Shown: piece by piece, positions 42,099-53,500 of the stretch
How positions within the stretch are numbered: the first letter of the stretch is position 1
Layout of the letters: each line of letters opens with the position of its first letter
Source of the DNA: Heloderma charlesbogerti
Taxonomy: Eukaryota; Chordata; Lepidosauria; Squamata; Helodermatidae
DNA length: 64,000 nucleotides
Reading direction: 5' to 3'
NCBI GenBank assembly: GCA_026122225.1
Contig: JANEZZ010002205.1
Span: 248,001-312,000 of the forward strand
Made by a program: the position numbers and the translations under genes
Notes under the pieces: generated by a model
Told to the model about the DNA's origin: nothing
The model's database searches: none
Seen by the model: only the letters and a program-made list of their open reading frames with translations

Positions 42099-42340
42099 TG
42101 TTGTTGTTCAGTTGTTCAGTCATGTCCGACTCTTCGTGACCCCATGGACCATAGCACGCCAGGCCTTCCTGTCCTGTGCTCTCTCCCGGAGTGTGCTCAA
42201 GTTATATTCATTGCATCGGTGATACTATCTAGCCATCTCATCCTCTGCCGTCCCCTTCTCCTTTTGCCTTCAATCTTTCCCAGCATCAGGATCTTTTCCA
42301 GAGAGTTTTCTCTTCGCATTAGGTGGCCAAAATATTTGAC
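42099..42340 (-). repeat. BovB LINE 3' end fragment
   Basis: + text 'ttgttgttgttcagttgttcagtcatgtccgactcttcgtgacccc' is the reverse complement of the 36600-36706 end of the full copy. Truncated after about 240 bp. Confidence 0.88.
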
Positions 42341-42574
42341 TATGCAACATTTGTTTTAATGTTTGCATATTAAAAAAATATATATATATTTGACTATGCA
42401 ACATTTGACCTTTTGCATAACAATGGCAGTTTAGGGAAGGAGCAGGTGGATTTGCAGCCTTTGCCAGTTGCTTGCCGAGCCATCTAAGGGCTCGTGAGAT
42501 GCAACAAGCAGGTGTAGGCAGTGGCTTGGTGAGCAACCAGCTCACCTGGATGGAGGTGAGTCCATCCATCCCTA

Positions 42575-42765
42575 TATATTACTTTCAGTAGCAGAGACAG
42601 CGTGCCTCTCAGTACCATTTGCTGGGGAACATGGGCAGGATAGTGCTGTTGCCCCCATGTCCTGCTTGTATGCTTCCCAGAAGCATCCACTTGGCCACTG
42701 TGGGAACAGAATTATGGACTGGATAAGTCTTTGGTCTGGTGCAGCATGGCTCTTTCACTGTTCTT
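42575..42765 (+). repeat. CR1 3'-end fragment
   Basis: 'accatttgctggggaacatgggcagg', 'tgtcctgcttgtatgcttcccagaagcatcc' and 'ctttggtctggtgcagcatggctctt' are the last 190 bp of the CR1 3' end. Confidence 0.65.
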
Positions 42766-43234
42766 CTGCTCTTACAAGTTGTCTCATGAGATCACCTGGA
42801 TCCAGCATCCAAGAATGGAATGGGAAGTCTCACTTATGCCTTAGGACAGCCAGAGCCACAGATAGATGTAGATCCGCTGTGCATTAATAATGGCGAAGTT
42901 TGCCGAAACTCTTCTTTCAGGCACGTGATGCAACAGTCACTGTGGCCACTGGAGAGGTAAAAACAGCCAAGGCTGGTGTGCCCAGGGGCAGCTGACAAAC
43001 CAGTTCAGCTTGCAAAGCCTGTGAGAGCATTTCTCTTTTGCTCATAATGGGCAAATGTTCCAATGCTCTATGGGAAACACACCTCTCACTGATGATGCTT
43101 CTGGGAGAAAAAAAAAATCTCATATGGGTTTCTCCCTGAGTGTTGGAATTTCGAATTACCTAGCTTAGTTTCTGAGAAGCATGGCCAACACATTGAAAAT
43201 TCTCAGTTATTCCATTCCCCTCCCCCTGAATTGT

Positions 43235-43470
43235 ATACTGACCACAGTGATGTGCATAATGATGTGCATTTGTGTGCATTGATAATTAACACAGAGATGC
43301 ACGCACAACTGTTGATAGTATTGTACATACTTTTGTATCAAAATGCTGTTGTGTGATTCTTATCATGTATGGCATCAACAAAAGCGATGCACAAAAATAC
43401 TGATGAAGTCATACATTCAGTCATGTCAAGATGGATTTTACAGATTTTCATCAATGTGTACAGACACATG
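43235..43470. repeat. Relative of the 110-bp unit repeat
   Basis: 'gtcatgtcaagatggattttac' and 'tttcatcaatgtgtacagacacatg' match units at 31.2-31.5 kb. Confidence 0.4.
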
Positions 43471-43825
43471 AGAAAGGGGGTGGGGTAGGGAGGTGAGAGA
43501 TTGAAATTAGAGCTGAACAAAAATTTCTCAGAAGATATTTTCTGTGAACATTTCTGAGACGTTTCTTTTTCTCCCACCCCACCCTCAGAAAGAAGCCACC
43601 TTGCACAATTTTTACTTGAATATTCTCCACCTTTTGTGTGTGTCATTCCCCACTCCCCAATCCCCCAGAGCAATGTTAGCCTTGGGGTATTTTGAAGGAT
43701 GCAAAACGGTGGCCAGACCAAAATGGTGGCCACAGTTGCTGCTGCTTCAAAAAGGAAACAAAGATCTTCTTAGGAAATAAAGAAGACGTGCTTCTGCCAC
43801 TGCTTACTGCTAACGATGGTGAAAC

Positions 43826-44247
43826 TAGCGATGGGTGAATGAGCGATGTTCAAGATTGGCAGGATGCTCTGAACATCAATTTCCTGTTTGGCTTGTGCCC
43901 AGTTCCCATTCATGTTTGTGATCGCTGCTTGCCCTGCACGAATGGGAAAATTGTGCAAATCAAGCAGCGATCAACTGTGATATTTGTGTAAATTTCCCCT
44001 AATTTGCGCAGATTTCGTGGATAGACTTAAGTGCGGCTGATTCAGTCTATGGTGGAAATTTGTGCACATTAGGAAATTTGCCCTAATCGAACAGGGAAAG
44101 TTGTGCAAATTGAACACAGGCACATGTTCAGCAATTTAGGGACATTTTTCACAAACACGTGCTCTTGCTTGTGTTTATGTTCAGAGTTGCAACCATGGCA
44201 TGCGCGTATGTTTTGCAAGCAAAAAACTAAATTCTTATATATCCTTA
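43826..44247. mobile_element. Possible hAT-like AT-rich element
   Basis: TAGCGATGGG…ATATCCTTA, with flanks GGTGAAAC and GTTGAGCC matching at only 5 of 8. The interior 'gtgcaaatttcccctaatttgcgcag' resembles 18836-19150. Confidence 0.35.
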
Positions 44248-44700
44248 GTTGAGCCCCACCTGCAAGAAACGTTTGGGGCTATTTCCCCTCCCCCTGGAGA
44301 AATTCAGTAAAATGGCCCTCCCGATTTCTCTGCCCACACATAGGGTGGAGAATTTCAAGAGGCCATTTGTCCATAGCTCTAACTTAAAATGAACTGAAAG
44401 GAACTGAAAGCTGAGGCAAACTGTGCACACTCCAATTCTGGAATTTATTTGAGAAAGAAATTGTCCTGGTTAAACTGGGATGCGGGATGTGGGAAGGATG
44501 GAATGCAGAAGAGAGTTAACCAGAGCAATGGAATAAGGTCACCTGGTCGCCTGGTGTATTATCTTTTGGTCCCAGAAAATAAAACACACTGGATAAGTAT
44601 TGTGTGTGGCTAAGAACACACACAAAACCAGTGTAGATGAAAGAAACGGAGATTTATTTCATAAAAGAAATAAGCAAAAGTAGAACCTTCCCAGGGAGTT

Positions 44701-44814
44701 GCACGCTCTCTGAGGCTTAAGAGATTACACGCCTCTTAGGCACAAACTTAATTACAAAGAAATCTCAAAGAATTTCAGGCTCTCTGAAGCTTAAGAGGTT
44801 GCATGCCTCTTAGG
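44701..44814. repeat. Two diverged copies of a 37-bp unit
   Basis: 'ctctctgaggcttaagagattacacgcctcttagg' (44701-44740) recurs as 'ctctctgaagcttaagaggttgcatgcctcttagg' (44778-44814), 78 bp apart. Each contains a small stem (TAAGAG…CCTCTTA). Confidence 0.6.
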
Positions 44815-45319
44815 TTAACACAGACAATTCTCAAGATGCTGCGCCCTTCTTGGGCAAAACGTAGTTACCCAAATGTGGTGCATTAAATGACTAAATATAC
44901 AGTTAGTCCCTGTATGTTGCTCAGCTCCAGATCGGTCCATGCCACAAATGGCCCACTGAGGCAATGGTGATGCAGTGTCAACCATTAGGAAAACAGCCCC
45001 TATTCGTGGGCCCACATTCTCACTGGTCTTCAAGAAAAAATAAGATGTTATGCAGGTGCTTCTCCCCTCCCCCCCCCCAATATTATACAATTTTCTCATT
45101 AGGTTTGGGAATTCTAAATTACCTCATCTTGTTTCCAAAGTGGAGATGATTCTTCACTGTTCAATTTTCCACCCACTTCCAATTTTTGTACAAAGTATTT
45201 GTACGTGGCAGAGTGGGCATCTGGTTAGCCATTGTGGGGACAGAATGTTGGACTAGACGGGGTTTTGGTCTGACTCTTCTGTTCTTATGTGTGTGCAGAG
45301 TTTACCACACCTTTAAGTT

Positions 45320-45530
45320 CCTTCACAGCATGCATGCATGCATGCATACATGCATGCATTTATTTGTTTGTTTGTTTGTTTGTTTATTGTTTATACCACC
45401 CAATAGCCAAAGCTCTCTGGGCAGTTCACAAAATTAAAACCACAAAAATGCAACCGATATAAAATAAAATAGATTAAAACTACAAAATAAAAAAATACAA
45501 CCAGACTAAAACCTAGCAGCAGTGCAGATA
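45320..45530 (-). repeat. L2-type LINE 3' end, reverse, beside GCAT/TTTG microsatellites
   Basis: (gcat)n at 45328-45357 and (tttg)n at 45360-45390, then 'ataccacccaatagccaaagctctctgggcagttcac', the L2 tail reversed. Confidence 0.65.
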
Positions 45531-46054
45531 TTTAAAATGCAATAGCAGCTTTAAGACAGCAGAGCTAAAAAAAACCCCAAACACACCTGGAATTCTAAAA
45601 TGCTAAAAATGCCTGGGAATATCAAAAAGGTCTTCACCCGGCACCAGAAAGAGTGCAATGTAGGCACCAGGGGAACCTCTCTAGGGAGCGCGTACCACAT
45701 TTGTGTCTTTGCCCCCCCTCCCACATTACCTACATGGATGTGCGCATTAATACAACACCACAAAGAGGTGATCTTGATGCTGTTGTGCACAGAGTTGCAG
45801 GCCTATGCTCTAGCTACTTTGAGGAGATTCAACAATCACAACCACAAAAGAACAATAAAAAAGAAAACATACATATGAAAAGAAAGAAAATTATCGTTAA
45901 CACTTTAGAGCAAGAAATGCTGGAAGATGTAGGAACAGCCCTGCTGAATCAGTCCTTTTTTTCTGACAAAAGCCAGTCAGACCCTTCCAGGAAGGCCAGA
46001 AGCCAGGCAACAAACCTCCCCTGTTCTTTTCCTTCCCCCACACCCATGCAGCAT

Positions 46055-47330
46055 TCAGTAATCTAGTAAATCAATATGCAGATGACACCCAGCTCTCCTT
46101 TTCAATAAACCCAGGTGAGATAGTGGGAGTTCTGAATCGATGCCCAGGTGCAGTAATGGACTGGATGAGGGCCAGAAAACAACAACACTCATTCCAGACA
46201 AGACAGAAGTACTGTTAATAGGTGGTTCATCTGCTTGGCTGACTGGTGTTGAACCTGTTTTGGAGGAAGTTGCATTCCCCCTAAAGGATCAGGTTCTTAG
46301 TTTGGGGATAGTCTTGGATCCAGCATTGTAAATGAAGGCACAAGTAGACTCAGTGACATGGAGCACCTTTTATCAGCTTAGGCTAACATACTAAGTATAA
46401 TAATCTTATCTGGACAGAGATACCTGGCTACAGTTATCAATGCTCTAGTAACCATGGCTGGTTGTCCCATGAAGCAGGGTGAGGCAGAGAGCAGCAGCAA
46501 ATTGTGCCACTCCCCACCACCACCAGGAGAGCCTGCCGCCTCCAGTGGGTGCTCTGGAGAACCCCACCAGCCGCTCTCCTACCATCACATTTGCCGGAGC
46601 AAGACAGCAGCTGGTGGGGCTCTCTGGAGCAGCCACCCACTATCTGTTTTCCTCATCGCACACCCTCGTTACTTTTGCCATCACTATGTCGGCTCTCTGG
46701 AGAGCTGCACAGCCCGAAGAAATGGTTACAGGGCTCTCACAAGAGCTCACCAAAGTCTCGTGAGAGCACTTCTTCCAGCTGCATTCCTCTCCATAAAGCC
46801 ATAGCCACAGCAGCAAAGGGGAGGGGGAAAGGGGTGCACAACAGGAGAAGGCACACACCATGCATCAGCGGGGCATGTTCTCTCCCAACTCAGGCTGCAA
46901 GAGAGTTTGCACTGGGACTGCTGGTAACCTCTTGTTAGGATTACTGCAATGCATTATACATGGGGCTGCCTTTGAAAATGGTCTGGAAACTTCCGCTGAT
47001 CCAAAATAAGCCAGTGAGATTGTTAATGGGGACTGGTCAATAGGATCATATTATGCCAATTCTTTATGATCTGCATGGCCTTCCAGACCATTTCTGGCCC
47101 AGTTTAAAGAGAGTGCTGGTATTAACTTCTAAAGCCCTAAACGGTTTGGGGCCAGGTTACCTGAAGGATCATCTCCTCCCATATATACCCGAAGATCATC
47201 TTCAGAGCCACCCCTCAGGGTGCCCCCTCCAAATGAGGGTTTTGCTGCTCTTTAATTTGCTTATGTTTTTAGGTTGTGTCATTTTCCTTTCCATTTTTTT
47301 AAAAAATAAAAAACAGTCGCCTTGAAGGCC
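46055..47330 (+). repeat. L2-type LINE, interrupted
   Basis: Reverse transcriptase phrases: 'aatatgcagatgacacccagctctcc' (a YADDTQLS-type box at about 46073-46100), then PDKTEVLLIGGSS, and after the break 'ggattactgcaatgcattatac', 'ctaaagccctaaacggtttggg'. Frames are broken by indels. The break is the insertion at 46454-46921. Confidence 0.8.
46454..46921. mobile_element. 468-bp insertion in the L2 copy
   Basis: Flanked by TAGTAACC (46446-46453) and TGGTAACC (46922-46929), 7 of 8 matching. Joining the flanks restores a continuous L2 sequence. The insert is GC-rich with CAG/CCACC runs. Its ends show no clear inverted repeat, so the class is uncertain. Confidence 0.55.
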
Positions 47331-47774
47331 CTATTGGTGGAAAGTCAGGGAAGAACGTTGAAAATGAAATAGATGCATTATTTTCAAAGGTGCAGTAGAC
47401 ATATGGGAGGGAGTCTCGACTAAGCGCATGTGTGAGCATGTTCAGAAGCGTGCGTCATACCTTTCACATTTTACGTGATCCCCCTTTAGTACACTAGCAT
47501 AAAGGCAGCAGATGTGCTTGCTATCCTATGGGTGGATGTTTCCCCTTAAGGCAGTGAGTGGTTCTTACTCACAGAAGATTGCAGGTTATTATTATATTGC
47601 AGGAGGAAAGGCCCCAGGAATAATGACATCCTGCTTCTTGCCCCTTTATGTAAACTAGAAGCACACTCTGGACTTCCATAATGGATAGGCGGTGTGTGCA
47701 TGTGTGTGTGTGTGAGAGAAAGAGGATTCTGCATGCAACACATTTTGTGACTGACTGAAACACACAAGTCCTTG

Positions 47775-48155
47775 TCCTTGTGGACAAGCCCACTCTATGA
47801 TGGGTCATGGGAGAGGGCCTTCTCTGCTGTGGCACCCCAGTTGTGGAATGCCCTCCCCTTGGAGGCCCGATTGGCGCAGACATTGGTTTCATTTCGGCGC
47901 CAAGTTAAAACATGGCTTTTTATCGAAGCATTTGAGGGCTAAATGCACCAAGGTAGCACACTGTGTTAAGTGTTGTATTATTTTAGATTTTAAATTGGTA
48001 TTAGCTTGCTTAATGGTTTAATATGTTTTTAGCTGTTTAAATTATTTATTGTTTTATAATGTCTAAATTGATTTTATCTGTATGCCTCCCTGAGACCCTA
48101 ATGATATAAGGTGGGATAGAAAAGTTTTAAATAAATGAATAAAGTAAATAAACAA
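47775..48155 (+). repeat. L2-type LINE 3' end
   Basis: 'gagggccttctctgctgtggcaccccagttgtggaatgccctcccc' to 'tccctgagaccctaatgatataaggtgggatagaaa' and an (aaata)n-like tail. Confidence 0.75.
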
Positions 48156-48861
48156 ATAAAATGTCCATGGGGTCCAACTCATGGTTCCATCCACGTATTT
48201 TGAGGCATATATCTCCCCTTCATATTTTAATTGACATATTCCCCGCAGAATGTACTGGTGTGAAGGAAGACAGCGGAAGCAATAACCTCAATTAATAAAG
48301 GTTAATCCATTTATTTCATACTAACCAAGCTTTATCTAAACCACCTGAAGCCCAGTCTCTTTCTGTCCATGTCCTTTCATAAGAAAGGAACCCTGGGGCC
48401 TAAAAGTAAAGGAGCCAGAAAACCCTGGACTCTCTCTGTGTACCTGCCTCTCTCTTTCAATGGAGCCATGAAACAACATTGCAACAGGTGACACACCGTA
48501 TTTGTATGTCGACCTTCATCCAGAGATTAGTGTCAGAAATGGCTCTGAGCTTACCAGGAAGGCAGTTACCAGGAAGAGAGAGTCACAGGAAGGAAACGTC
48601 GTCTGCCATTCTCCATCTATTTTGATCTATTGCTCTGAAATCCAAGACGAAGAACCAATTAGGTTGCAATTGCAAAACAAGCAACACACCATGAAGCCAG
48701 AGCATTAGCTTGACCAGCCATTCAGCTTTCCAATACAAGAGAGGGAGAGGGAGAAATGGCTTGCTAAATCTGCCTGCTCAGTCCCCATCAACCTCCATTG
48801 AATTGGGGGCAAGCTTCTGCAGTGGGGAGCCTTTTCTATCCATGTAGGTTCCCCTTGTGAT

Positions 48862-49407
48862 TGTCAGGGTTGTCTCTGAGCCCATAGATTCCCAAAGCAG
48901 CTCTGATTCTGAGGAGGAGAGACAATTTGTGAGGGAGGAACTCTCTCAGACTTCAGAGGTGCCGCTGGAGGGGGAGCCCCCCCTCCTCACATCCTTGGGA
49001 GCAACAATGAACCAGGCGTGGAAAGGGAGGGACAACCTGAACTTTTAGATGCGAGGCACAGATGCAGGCACAAGTGAGAGATTGCAGGGGCTGAGCTTTG
49101 GTGCTCAGCCCGATTGGCTCGATGTCAACAGCTGCACCGAGAAGCATCGCGGGAGTGGGGGAGATCTTCCCCTCCCACCCCTTAAGTTCAGAGAATTGCT
49201 GTGTTTTTCCCAAATGGAGATCAACTGATGTCCTAACCCTTAGAAACCAAGATGGCTGTTCCTTTGTAGTTTTTCTGAGTCTCAGGCAATTAGCATCTGA
49301 ATGCCTCATTGGGATAAATGGAATTAAAGCCTTGAAAAGCAGCCCTTTTGTCTGAGTGTTGATTTTGGCTATTGGAGAATTCAGCAGGCAACAGGGGCAT
49401 CCTGACA
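48862..49407. repeat. Probable solo LTR
   Basis: Starts TGTCAGGGTTGTC and ends CATCCTGACA (TG…CA). Flanks GTGAT (48857-48861) and ATGAT (49408-49412) match at 4 of 5. An AATTAAA-type signal lies near 49322. The Ser/Glu-rich open frame inside is incidental. No partner LTR or internal region is next to it. Confidence 0.55.
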
Positions 49408-49409
49408 AT

Positions 49410-50640
49410 GATTTAGGACCCTGAGTCTACCACAGAAGTTCACCCTCAATATGTGGAGAGCAACAGAGGAGGGCAGAGCCAGTGTGCTCCTCTTTGCTCC
49501 CCCCCCCACATGTTCATTGTACTTTAAAGCTGTATGCCAGAATAGGGCTGTCAGGGTTCTCCTTATGGCCTGGACCCCCTGAGAGACTCCTTAACGATCT
49601 CTTGCCCCCTTAAGCATCCCACCTTCCTTCTTTTACATTTCCCCTTCCCAGTAATGTGGGGTTTAGGCTGTGGATGTGGGGTGACTGACATTCTAGACAC
49701 AGGGTTTAACCACAACAGTTTACTGGTAACTTAATGCTAGCAAATCACAACTAAAGGTATATATAAAAAAGAGCTGAGTGATACAAAAGGCATTAAAGGA
49801 AAATTAAAGTTGCAAAATGCAAGGGTCTTTACCCTAGCTGTCCTTAGACTTTTCCAGGCTGCTTCTTCCTACTCATTCTTCAGACTCTGCTCTCTCTTCA
49901 GGCTCTGGCTGTCTCTGCTCTTCCTGGCTCTCTCGCTCTCTTTATATACCCTCCTCCCTCAAAACTGAAAGTACTGCTTCAAACCTGAAGAAATGAAACT
50001 TAAGTGGATAAATGAAACGGACACTTAAACAGAGAAATGGAACTCCTTCTCTCAGGATCACCCCCTCCCAACAGAAATCTCCAGGCCTCCAAGCCTGACC
50101 TTCCCCTCCCCCTTTGCCTCTGTAGGCCTCAAACCTTCATGCCATGTCAGATAATTTGTCCATACAGCCCAGTACTGGGCACTATTTTGAGGACGGGGCT
50201 CCTGCAGAGGCCATTCATGTCACCAGCTCCCTGATCTTTTTAGATGGAGTTGCTGGGATTGAACATGATGCCTTCGGCATGCAAAGCACACACTCAACCA
50301 CTGACCTGCTGTCTCTACCCATCAGCCCAGGAATTTGCTGAAAGATTAAGAATGGCACCAAACTAGAAGGCCAAGCCTATGGCTGTTTCGGTGGCCATAA
50401 ATGCTAGAAAATCTTTTCGCAAACACTTCAAGTTCCAATTTACAGAGTTGTGGCATCCCCAAATAAATTTACCAATTAATTGCATTTTCCCTCATAGCTT
50501 CTCAGGGATGTTCTCCCTTCCTTGTGTATCATGACAATTTCACTTGCCAACTTGCCAATTTCACTTTCTCCCACATTCAGTGGTTTGGTTTTTGTCTGTT
50601 TGCTTGCTTGCTTGCTTGCTTGTAATTTCTGTCCCGTTTC
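49410..50640. other. Unclassified; possible LTR-like start at about 49550
   Basis: 'ctgtcagggttctcc' (49549) and 'ctctttatataccctcctcc' (49937) suggest a second LTR-like sequence. 50245-50325 is a reversed tRNA-SINE fragment ('gggattgaacatgatgcc', 'ccactgacctgct'). (ttgc)n at 50595-50625. Confidence 0.3.
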
Positions 50641-50649
50641 TAAAGAAAT

Positions 50650-51270
50650 TTGTGAAATAAATTGGCTGCATTAATAGAAGCATAGCTTCCAAATCCGGGA
50701 AGTCCTAGTTCCCCTCTGCTCAGCACTGGTTAGGTCTCATCTGGAGTACTGTGTCCAGTTCTGGGCACCACATTTTAAGAAGGATGCAGACAAACTGCAG
50801 AGGGTTCAGAGGAGGGCAGCAAAGATAATCGGGGGACTGGAAACAAAGCCCTATGAAGGGAGACTGAAAGTACTGGGCATGTTTAGCCTTGAGAAGAGAA
50901 GACTGAGGGGAGATAGGATAGCGCTCCTCAAGTACTTGAAAGGTTGTCACAGAGAGGAAGGCCAGATTCCTCTTCTCCATCATCCCAGAGCGCAAGACAC
51001 GGAATCATGGGCTCAAGTGACAGGAAGCCAGATTCCGGCTGAACATCAGGAGAAACTTCCTGACTGTTACAGCAATACGACAATGGAGCCCATTCCCTAG
51101 GGAAGCGGTGGGCTCTCCCACACTGGAGGCATTCAAGACGAGGCTGGACAGCCATCTGTCGGGGATGCTCTGACTTGGATTCCTGCCTTGAGCAGGGGGT
51201 TGGACTCAATGGTCTTATAGGCCCCTTCCAACCCTACTCTTCTATAATTCTATGATTCTAAAATTCTCAT
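50650..51270 (+). repeat. CR1 LINE 3' part
   Basis: 'ctcatctggagtactgtgtccagttctgggcaccacattttaagaaggatgcagac' to 'ccccttccaaccctactcttctataattctatgattct', the full CR1 C-terminal and 3' UTR segment. Confidence 0.85.
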
Positions 51271-51764
51271 CCATCTGTACCAGGCAAATTCAACAGGCAC
51301 AGCTATCCCCAGTGTTACAGATTTGGGTCTTTGCTGAGTGTTATCAGTCTATAGTACCAGGATTTGGGAAGTCTTTGGCCTCCAGTTAATTACCCATAGC
51401 TGATCAATGCACTGTAAACACAGTGTACACTTACATTTTTTAGGTGGATACAATTCTGGTCTTGTACTAACAAGAATTAGTAAAAGAAAAACGGTTTTGA
51501 TCCATTTTTTTCATTTTTATTGGAAATATATTTGTAACATCACATTAAAATATATTGTGCATATAAAACATTTTTGTTGTTTAACAGAGCATTGCTAAAG
51601 ATCCTTAGATCTTAATAGCTTAAAAAGAAGAGATCTCATTTTAAATTCCCTATACAATACTGAACAGGCCTGGTGAGGTTCCAATAAGAAGCTCCTACAT
51701 TCTAAAATCTGCACATATTCATACCTTTTCTGTGTAGAAATTACCTCATGACTAATATTGCGTG

Positions 51765-52075
51765 TTGTTGTTGTTCAGTCGTTCAGTCGTGTCCAACTCT
51801 TCGTGACCCCATGGACCATAGCACGCCAGGCCTTCCTGTCCTGCGCTCTCTCCCGGAGTGTGCTCAAGTTCATATTCATTGCATCCGTGATGCTATCTAG
51901 CCATCTCATCCTCTGCCGTCCCCTTCTCCTTTTGCCCTCAGTCTTTCCCAGCATCAGGGTCTTTTCCAGAGAGTTTTCTCTTTGCATTAGGTGGCCAAAA
52001 TATTTGAGCTTCAGCTTCAGTATCTGTCCTTCCAAAGAGCAGTCAGGGTTGATTTCCTTTAGGATTGACTGATTT
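51765..52075 (-). repeat. BovB LINE 3' end fragment
   Basis: The - strand frame MEGQILKLKLKYFGHLMQREN…KSWTRLND is the BovB C-terminus. It is about 310 bp, truncated at the 5' side. Confidence 0.9.
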
Positions 52076-52429
52076 ACCTCCTGTCTCCTAAATTAGAGCT
52101 CACAGTCTGGATTATCTCATTATTATTAAACATTCTTTAAAAATTAGAATTAAAAGGCCTATACGTACACCTTTCAGGCTAGATAAGATCCATTTTGAAC
52201 TATACCATTGAGAAGACAATGGCTTACTCAAAATTTGCCAATTAAACTTAAGTACATACTTTTTCTAGACTGTATATCAAACTTGTTGATGTGCATACCT
52301 CACACAATATTTTTTGCTCATTAATTGATAAGCAAAAACCTTTAAGCACACTTTTGACCTGGAATAATACAGTCTCACAGCTGTATTATTACCCAAATAA
52401 CTTTTTGGCCCAAGCAATAGGGCTTTAAC

Positions 52430-52600
52430 TTTTTTATTTATTTGTTTGTTTGTTTCATTTCTGTTCTGCCCAATAGCCAAAGCTCTCTGGGCGGTTCACC
52501 AAAATTAAACTCAAAAAAGCACAGGGTAAAACAATATAAAATATAAAGGTATTAAAACCACAATATAACAATACAATCAGAATAAAACCAGAATGAAACT
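52430..52600 (-). repeat. L2-type LINE 3' end, reverse
   Basis: 'ttgtttgtttgtttcatttctgttctgcccaatagccaaagctctctgggcggttcacc'. Confidence 0.65.
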
Positions 52601-52619
52601 TAGCAGTATCTCATCATTT

Positions 52620-53420
52620 TCTCTTTGGATACCATCGAGGTCAACGTGACCATTATTTTTTACACCAGTTACCCAGAATTCATAGTGAACTTTCTTGTGT
52701 CTTCTCTATTCGTACCAGTTACCTTATCATTTATTTAATTCTCTGGATTCCTTTTATGTGACATGCTTAATTGCCTGGGGCTTGCAGCTCCAAGACAAAA
52801 CAGCTTTTCCTTTTTTTGTAGAGGGGAATACTTACTTTCTTCAGTAATCATTTTGAGCACATTGAGGACGGTGCCACCAACCTTTTGTGGCAGATCCATG
52901 ATACCACTTTAGAGAGGACCATGTTTTACCTGCCTTCTATGTAACTGTTAGAAACAAGGAGCCTGTCAGAAAAACAAAATGAAGTGACAACCCTAATTCA
53001 ACACTAAAAGCAAGACTGAATACACAAAGATTCAAAGCCAGATTTTTAAGAGCTAAAACCTGGATAGATGAATCTGTCAATATCACTTTCTTCTGCATTA
53101 GAATTCCTTTTAACCTCAAGTTCTTTCCACCCCATTTATGAAGAAATTTATGGATTTTGATACATACTTATTTTTTTTATTTTTTTTAAAGGTGAAATTC
53201 TTATTCTCACCCATTCCGACTTGACATTTGACTTCGTGAGCACAGCACGGAAAGGGGTCTACTTTCCACACCCCTAGAGGTGATTGTGGGGAAACAGAAG
53301 GACAAGATCGATGGGGTAAGCAGGAAAGGTTCCCTTGTCACCAAATGTCAACAGGGCAGAAATGCAGCCCAACAGGAAATGCAGAAGTTCAGTTTACACA
53401 CGGCAGCAGGTCCCAGGAGC
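52620..53420. other. Flank upstream of the WxxW gene
   Basis: No repeat or exon recognised. Confidence 0.3.
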
Positions 53421-53421
53421 C

Positions 53422-53428
53422 CATAAAA
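53422..53428 (+). promoter_or_regulatory. TATA-like box before the WxxW gene
   Basis: CATAAAA lies about 49 bp before the first in-frame ATG. A start site near 53453 would leave a very short leader. No second element was identified. Confidence 0.3.
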
Positions 53429-53470
53429 CCCACAAATGCCAGAAGTGGTCACACTACTGCTTCCGCAGGG

Positions 53471-53500
53471 ATGGTGGGCATGAGGGGACTCCGAAGTGTG
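53471..53500 (+). CDS. WxxW gene exon 1 (start of signal peptide)
   Basis: ATGGTGGGC ATGAGG…GTG|gtaagaatt. The first ATG (53471) has G at -3 and +4; the second (53480) is also usable. The phase 0 donor joins to LLGALLTLSFS. It was found by searching for an ATG exon with the right phase, so it is less certain than the others. Confidence 0.55.
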
